A DNA stretch of 10,130 nucleotides from Nitrososphaerales archaeon TH5896 (GTDB lineage: Archaea > Thermoproteota > Nitrososphaeria > Nitrososphaerales > Nitrososphaeraceae). Each line of letters begins with the position of its first letter. Position 1 is the first letter of the stretch. The stretch covers positions 1 through 10,130 of the forward strand of contig JAATVP010000232.1 of assembly GCA_014523625.1 (NCBI GenBank), in the 5' to 3' direction. The position numbers and the translations under genes were made by a program. Of this stretch, positions 6,772 to 10,130 are shown piece after piece. The notes under the pieces were generated by a model. It ran no database searches. It saw only the letters and a list, made by a program, of their open reading frames with translations, and was not told the DNA's origin.

Positions 6772-8145
6772 ATGACTAATGCAGAGGGGCACCATGTACA
6801 CCTCCACAAATGGTTGTCCTCTGATCGGGTAGTCTTTGTAGTTGTATCTGTAACAATAATTGCTGTATTAGTCGAGGCTGGAATTATCAGAACAACCGGT
6901 TTTGTAGGTGCACGTGATTTAAGTCTTGAGATCACAATCTTTGTAGGGCTGGGGATCTTGTGTATGTCCTCCCAATTAATTATTTTAAGCTTTGTTCGTA
7001 ATAAAGTCGAAAAATCTTTTCTTTCTCATACTCACGTGTACATAGGATTCATAAACAAAGCGATAATAATAGTTCAACTTGGAATTATCGCATTACTAGT
7101 TGTAGTCTTATTGGAAGTTTCGCTTATCCATAGCTACCATAAAATTCTCATAACTGCTGTGATCATGAGCAGTTTCTTGACGGCCTCGGTTCTGACAGCT
7201 CTATTATCATGGCGGTTCATTGTATGGATTAAATCAAACACAAATCGTCTCATACTGGTGTATTTACTTGCAACTTTATTTATTTCGGCGAGCTCAATTG
7301 CTGGGGTAGTATATTTTCAAGATCAATTATTTTATCAACCAGATATTATTTACCCTAAAGCATATGGCGATTTTCTTACACATGTAGAAATAGGAAACTC
7401 ATCATTTGTGTACGTCTATACTCTTTCTTCTGCGATTGCATTTGTACTGCTTTGGACGGGTACTGTATTTTTGTTACAAAGCTATAGAAAAAAAATAGGT
7501 AAATGGAAATACTGGATATTAATGTCCATACCACTACTATATTTTCTAAGCCAATTCCAACCGGTAGTACTGAATTTTTTACTCTCCTATGTGTCAGATG
7601 ATCCCATGCTTTTTAATCTTGTTTACATCATAATGGTGGACGCGAGCAGACCGATAGGCGGTGTGTTTTTTGGCTTGGCTTTTATTCTAGTCGCACGTAA
7701 GATGCAAAATCAAGAAGTAAAGGGTTACTTAGTCATTTCAGGAATCGGTTTCTTGTTATTGTTGATATCATACGAGGGTCAGGCTTTGATAACTGCGCCG
7801 TTTCCTCCACTTGGACTATTATCAGCATCATATTTTGGAATAGCGTCATACCTAATTTTTATAGGACTTTATGCGTCTGCAGTATCTGTTTCTCAAGACT
7901 CTAGACTCCGTGCTACTATTCGTAGGTCAATTGAATTGGAGGTTAGGTTCATAGGAAGCATCGGTGAAGCGGAGATGGATCATAGAATAATAGACAAAGT
8001 TCTGACGACTTCAAAAAAGTTTTCAAATGTCATGCCAGAAGAGACTGGCGTTTCGAGTTCACTTTCGGATGAAGAAATCAAAGAATATATCGAAGAAGTT
8101 CTTGCAGAGACCCAAAAGAAAAAATCTCAAGGCGGAAATCCGTAA
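6772..8145 (+). CDS. Polytopic membrane protein with charged cytoplasmic tail, function unknown
   Basis: This 457-residue protein has about ten hydrophobic segments, roughly at residues 19-38, 50-75, 94-117, 125-152, 158-181, 211-236, 246-272, 280-308, 317-336 and 345-371. After the last segment comes a soluble tail of about 85 residues. It begins with basic RATIRRSIELE, passes through IGEAEMDHRIIDKVL and ends in the acidic, helical SLSDEEIKEYIEEVLAE. A short His-rich N-terminus (HHVHLHKW) precedes the first segment. No transporter, channel, kinase or enzyme motif is recognised. The tail could bind a partner or sense a signal. I believe similar multi-pass proteins occur in other soil Thaumarchaeota, but that is from memory. 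The start has no ribosome site, but a TATA-like element fits a near-leaderless mRNA. It converges with the secreted protein gene 39 bases further on. Confidence 0.75.
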   Translation: MTNAEGHHVHLHKWLSSDRVVFVVVSVTIIAVLVEAGIIRTTGFVGARDLSLEITIFVGLGILCMSSQLIILSFVRNKVEKSFLSHTHVYIGFINKAIIIVQLGIIALLVVVLLEVSLIHSYHKILITAVIMSSFLTASVLTALLSWRFIVWIKSNTNRLILVYLLATLFISASSIAGVVYFQDQLFYQPDIIYPKAYGDFLTHVEIGNSSFVYVYTLSSAIAFVLLWTGTVFLLQSYRKKIGKWKYWILMSIPLLYFLSQFQPVVLNFLLSYVSDDPMLFNLVYIIMVDASRPIGGVFFGLAFILVARKMQNQEVKGYLVISGIGFLLLLISYEGQALITAPFPPLGLLSASYFGIASYLIFIGLYASAVSVSQDSRLRATIRRSIELEVRFIGSIGEAEMDHRIIDKVLTTSKKFSNVMPEETGVSSSLSDEEIKEYIEEVLAETQKKKSQGGNP

Positions 8146-8184
8146 TTAGAATACCACTGTAGTAATAATAAATAAGGTGTTTAC

Positions 8185-8880
8185 TTATTGTACCGTCAAG
8201 AAATACTGTGTATTATAATTATAGTTGTAAGATGGATCGATAGGATTAGTGACCCTAGCAGAAATACTTACTGTATGATTGCCAATTGGAAGAGGTTTTA
8301 GAAATGCAAAATAGCCTCCTGTCACAGCTTCCCATTCACCCGGCTTCAGATCCAAGAAATTGTCCTTAGGTACCGCAATATTGAAAACTTTGCTTCTAGC
8401 ATCGTTTTGATCTAGACCGTTCAAACGTACTCCATCAACTGTTGCATCAAAGCTGAGATACTTATTGCCTTCAGTAGCGCATTTCATCATATCTGCTGGT
8501 ATATCAGACTTTGCTTCGTCGGAAGTGCATTCTCCAGTCGAAATAGGGATCATTATAGCATGTCCGGCCGGAATAGTACAGCTATACTCTGATTTTCCCT
8601 GTAGAATTTGGGTTAAGAAAGAAACAGATCCTGATTCCCCGACTGGGCATTTTTTAAGATCGGGGTTAACTTGTGGGTGTTGCTCTTTGGGTATTTGCAT
8701 GTTCCATTGCCACCACTTTGTCATCCAATCCTCATAAGGTACGCCATAAGGCGTAGATCCCTTATGAAATGTGCTTGGGTTTGAGGAGGTGCTGTAAGCT
8801 GATAAAGCACCTACTGAAGCCACCACTATTACAAACATGAAGCAGGTCAGAGTGTACAGCTTGTTATTCGCATGAAGCAT
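8185..8880 (-). CDS. Secreted WWQW-motif protein, function unknown
   Basis: This 231-residue exported protein has a signal-peptide-like hydrophobic core (about residues 9-28) ending near ALSAYS. The mature part starts with YGVPYEDWMTKWWQWNMQIP (45-64), then CPVGESGSVSFL (78-89), the second-cysteine motif YSCTIPAGHAIMIPIS (99-114), GECTSDEA (116-123), a fourth Cys at 134, and a beta-rich end with PLPIGNHTVSI and a Tyr/Asn-rich SYNYNYNTQYFLTV. I know this architecture (tryptophan-rich WWQW segment, PxGxSGxVxFL, CxIPAGxAIxxPI) from uncharacterised secreted proteins of soil bacteria and Thaumarchaeota; no function is established to my knowledge. Four mature cysteines could form two disulphides. 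A good TATA box and a leader of about 10 bases fix the start. No enzyme active site is evident. Confidence 0.8.
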   Translation of the reverse strand: MLHANNKLYTLTCFMFVIVVASVGALSAYSTSSNPSTFHKGSTPYGVPYEDWMTKWWQWNMQIPKEQHPQVNPDLKKCPVGESGSVSFLTQILQGKSEYSCTIPAGHAIMIPISTGECTSDEAKSDIPADMMKCATEGNKYLSFDATVDGVRLNGLDQNDARSKVFNIAVPKDNFLDLKPGEWEAVTGGYFAFLKPLPIGNHTVSISARVTNPIDPSYNYNYNTQYFLTVQ

Positions 8881-8910
8881 AATCAGATCCTTGCAAGTAT
8901 GTTTAGAATT

Positions 8911-8921
8911 TTATTATAAAT
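8911..8921 (-). promoter_or_regulatory. TATA box of the WWQW secreted-protein gene
   Basis: The minus strand reads ATTTATAATAA, an almost ideal archaeal TATA sequence. Initiation 25-27 bases downstream falls near 8889, about 10 bases before the ATG at 8878-8880. Confidence 0.6.
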
Positions 8922-8971
8922 GTTTGGTAGTAGATTTTTTGCTTATTCCCTGGATAGATCCATAAATGTAG

Positions 8972-9255
8972 TCATATTTGATCCCTCTGACAAGAACAAT
9001 ATCTATCGAGTTCATTCTTCCTATCCATTGCCCGTTTTATATCTTCTTGGGAAACTGCAGACGTAGCAGCAAGGGATAGTATTATCTTTTAGATTGCCAG
9101 AAACCCAGCAATATTTTGGGGTCTACCTTTGTGATTGTGTTTGGGACCCTTACTTTTGCTCCGGGATACATCTTCACAGAATTCTTTGCCTGTTGTTTAT
9201 GGCGTGGGTTCTCGCAATGCACGTAAAAGTGTAACTTACCGCAAGATCCTAAAAA
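8972..9255 (-). pseudogene. Frameshifted small gene, family not recognised
   Basis: On the minus strand 57 sense codons are open from 9255 to a TAA at 9082-9084 and read like protein: CGKLHFYVHCENPRHKQQ, then MYPGAKVRVPNTITKVDPK and ILLGFWQSKR. From about 9085 the next frame continues equally protein-like (ILSLAATSAVSQEDIKRAMD, then RKNELD) to a TGA at 8972-8974. One missing or extra base in AAAAG near 9086 would join both into about 95 residues. The first frame also has no ATG before residue 29 (a GTG is codon 12). An ATG frame starting at 9278 would join it if the T5 run at 9251-9255 had one more T. The Cys/His pattern at the start hints at metal binding. I cannot name the family. Alternatively, the first frame alone is a short real gene starting at GTG. 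Confidence 0.4.
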
Positions 9256-9275
9256 CTATACTTCAATATTTGCTT

Positions 9276-9288
9276 CATATATTATATG
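9276..9288. promoter_or_regulatory. Palindromic, possibly bidirectional TATA element
   Basis: CATATA-T-TATATG is a perfect 13-bp palindrome. Counting 27 bases to the right gives a start near 9309, about 10 bases before the ATG of the double-CxxC gene. Counting to the left gives about 9255, exactly where the open minus-strand frame begins. It could therefore serve both directions. Confidence 0.4.
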
Positions 9289-9319
9289 TGTGATCCGGAA
9301 CCAACTATTCGAAGACACT

Positions 9320-9433
9320 ATGACAGTGTGTTATGGTTGTAAACAAGAAAAGCACCTACTTTTTCAAGGCCTATTAGACGGCCAACCAGTATGTTGGTAT
9401 TGCTTACAAAATGATGTAGTACTAGACAGTTAA
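9320..9433 (+). CDS. Tiny double-CxxC (zinc-ribbon-like) protein, 37 residues
   Basis: ATG to TAA encodes 37 residues. CYGC (residues 4-7) and CWYC (25-28) form a CxxC-x17-CxxC pattern, typical of a small zinc ribbon or rubredoxin-like knuckle. Between them lies KQEKHLLFQGLLDGQPV, with the hydrophobic-turn-GxPV texture seen before the second knuckle of many zinc ribbons. A TATA element about 40 bases upstream and a T8 run 15 bases after the stop make a compact complete transcription unit. No Shine-Dalgarno site is visible, which fits a near-leaderless mRNA. Thaumarchaeota carry many stand-alone mini zinc-finger proteins of unknown role, and regulation by nucleic-acid or protein binding is a guess. 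The size is small enough for automatic gene callers to miss it. The gene diverges from the broken gene on its left. Confidence 0.65.
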   Translation: MTVCYGCKQEKHLLFQGLLDGQPVCWYCLQNDVVLDS

Positions 9434-9440
9434 CCCAACC

Positions 9441-9466
9441 AACCACCCTTTTTTTTGTTAGTGGTT
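9441..9466 (+). terminator. T8 terminator with flanking inverted repeat after the double-CxxC gene
   Basis: A run of eight T at 9449-9456 begins 15 bases after the TAA. AACCAC (9441-9446) and GTGGTT (9461-9466) are exact reverse complements on either side. The T-run itself is the archaeal termination signal; the flanking repeat may or may not matter. Confidence 0.55.
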
Positions 9467-9527
9467 AGAAGTTATCAAAATCAAGCGTGAAAGTGTTAAA
9501 ATATTACCAGTGAGACAGGGAGAATTT

Positions 9528-9544
9528 AGATGTAACATCTTTTT
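9528..9544 (+). terminator. Small hairpin followed by T5, possible second terminator
   Basis: AGATG and CATCT pair around TAA (within 9528-9540) and run straight into TTTTT (9540-9544). It lies in the gap between the convergent double-CxxC and patatin-like genes and could act as a back-up terminator for the plus strand. Confidence 0.3.
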
Positions 9545-9587
9545 ATGGCATGATACTTTAATTTATTGTGGATATTTGATACCTGTT

Positions 9588-10130
9588 TTATCGCTGTTTA
9601 CTTTTCTCCTGTAAAGCATTTTCAGCATCATCTTCGCCTTGCTTCATCAACTTCTGTATTGTAGCAAGTGAAAAATCAGCATCTTCGAAGATATAGCGCA
9701 CATCCTCTTTTCTTTCCACCTTTGTTATCTCTTCAATTATTGCTCCGCGATCAGTCGCTAGTTTATGATATTCCTTCTCTATTTGAACAAGAGTACCTTT
9801 CATACTTTCATCCATTTGAACATTATTTAGGAGGTCATGCATCTGTCGCATGACTGTTAAATATCTCGATATTATCTTTGACATATGGATATTATGATCA
9901 GTTTTATCTGTATGTATGATATCCCTTGCCCTATGCCATATATCAAATATATTAGTCGGAAGTTCTCTTTGAATTTTTGGAAATAAATTGACTATATAGA
10001 CTCGTTTATGATTTTTTGGTGATGCATCTATCACCTCTCTTAGTGGAGTATTGCTTAACAGACTTCCATCCCATAGATACATACCATCTATTTTTGCCCA
10101 AGCCAAACCATAAAATGGAAAACCTGTGCA
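9588..10130 (-). CDS. Patatin-like phospholipase, C-terminal part (5' end outside the window)
   Basis: The minus-strand frame is open from the right edge of the window to the TAA at 9588-9590, 180 residues. It begins TGFPFYGLAW, then IDGMYLWDGSLLSNTPLREV. This is the second active-site block of patatin-like serine lipases: D in WDGS (codon at 10068-10070) would be the catalytic Asp of the Ser-Asp dyad, and YxWDGxLxSNTPL is the usual surrounding. The first block with the GxSxG nucleophile lies beyond the window. After the barrel comes a polar, helical, partly coiled-coil-like tail of about 100 residues, rich in Lys, Glu and Asp. Such enzymes cleave acyl groups from membrane lipids or other esters. 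In archaea with ether lipids the natural substrate is unclear. A TTG at 10104-10106 is in frame, but homologous sequence continues upstream of it, so it is not the start. Confidence 0.8.
   Translation of the reverse strand, partial: CTGFPFYGLAWAKIDGMYLWDGSLLSNTPLREVIDASPKNHKRVYIVNLFPKIQRELPTNIFDIWHRARDIIHTDKTDHNIHMSKIISRYLTVMRQMHDLLNNVQMDESMKGTLVQIEKEYHKLATDRGAIIEEITKVERKEDVRYIFEDADFSLATIQKLMKQGEDDAENALQEKSKQR

Noticed and set aside
6747..6935. 62-codon minus-strand frame opposite the start of the membrane protein
   Set aside because: Antisense to the first membrane segment; its Thr/Ile-rich text is the mirror of hydrophobic codons.
8465..8737. 90-codon plus-strand frame antisense to the WWQW secreted protein
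   Set aside because: The minus-strand reading has a signal peptide, conserved motifs and a TATA box; the antisense frame has none.
9668..9853. 61-codon plus-strand frame opposite the patatin-like gene
   Set aside because: Antisense to the coding sequence of the patatin tail and without upstream signals.

Overview
The window looks like a chromosome segment of an ammonia-oxidising archaeon of the Thaumarchaeota (Nitrososphaeria), most likely the soil group around Nitrososphaera or Nitrosocosmicus. The reasons are A+T-rich archaeal TATA elements close upstream of start codons, oligo-T stretches after stops, short or near-leaderless 5' ends, and secreted and membrane proteins of a style common in that phylum. 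No rRNA, tRNA, CRISPR array, transposase or integrase was found. The taxonomic call is inference from gene content, not from a marker gene.

Left part (1-1812). A secreted protein gene on the minus strand runs off the left edge and is interrupted by an in-frame TAG. Behind it come a small 83-residue acidic protein (TTG start, good TATA box, oligo-T terminator) and about 535 bases without a gene.

Centre (1813-6771). A plus-strand PPOX/flavin-reductase-fold gene (FMN- or F420-dependent type), visibly richer in G+C than its surroundings, converges on a large minus-strand pyruvate-kinase-like gene. An imperfect hairpin lies in the gap between them. The kinase-like protein keeps most catalytic residues of the pyruvate kinase barrel, but it has an extra N-terminal region and an enlarged B-domain region and lacks the C-terminal regulatory domain. 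Upstream on the same strand is an aldehyde dehydrogenase of the succinate-semialdehyde dehydrogenase type. These two could work in central carbon metabolism around C3/C4 acids. A 770-base gap follows, with only doubtful coding remnants.

Right part (6772-10130). A plus-strand polytopic membrane protein with about ten membrane segments converges on a minus-strand secreted protein with a WWQW motif and four cysteines in the mature part. Upstream of the latter lies a probably broken minus-strand gene (about 8972-9255). It diverges, from a palindromic TATA element, from a tiny 37-residue double-CxxC protein gene (9320-9433). The window ends inside a minus-strand patatin-like phospholipase gene cut off at its 5' side.

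No single multi-gene system is evident. The most noteworthy items are the in-frame amber codon in the first gene, the tiny zinc-ribbon-like gene with its divergent broken partner, and the unusual architecture of the pyruvate-kinase-like protein.
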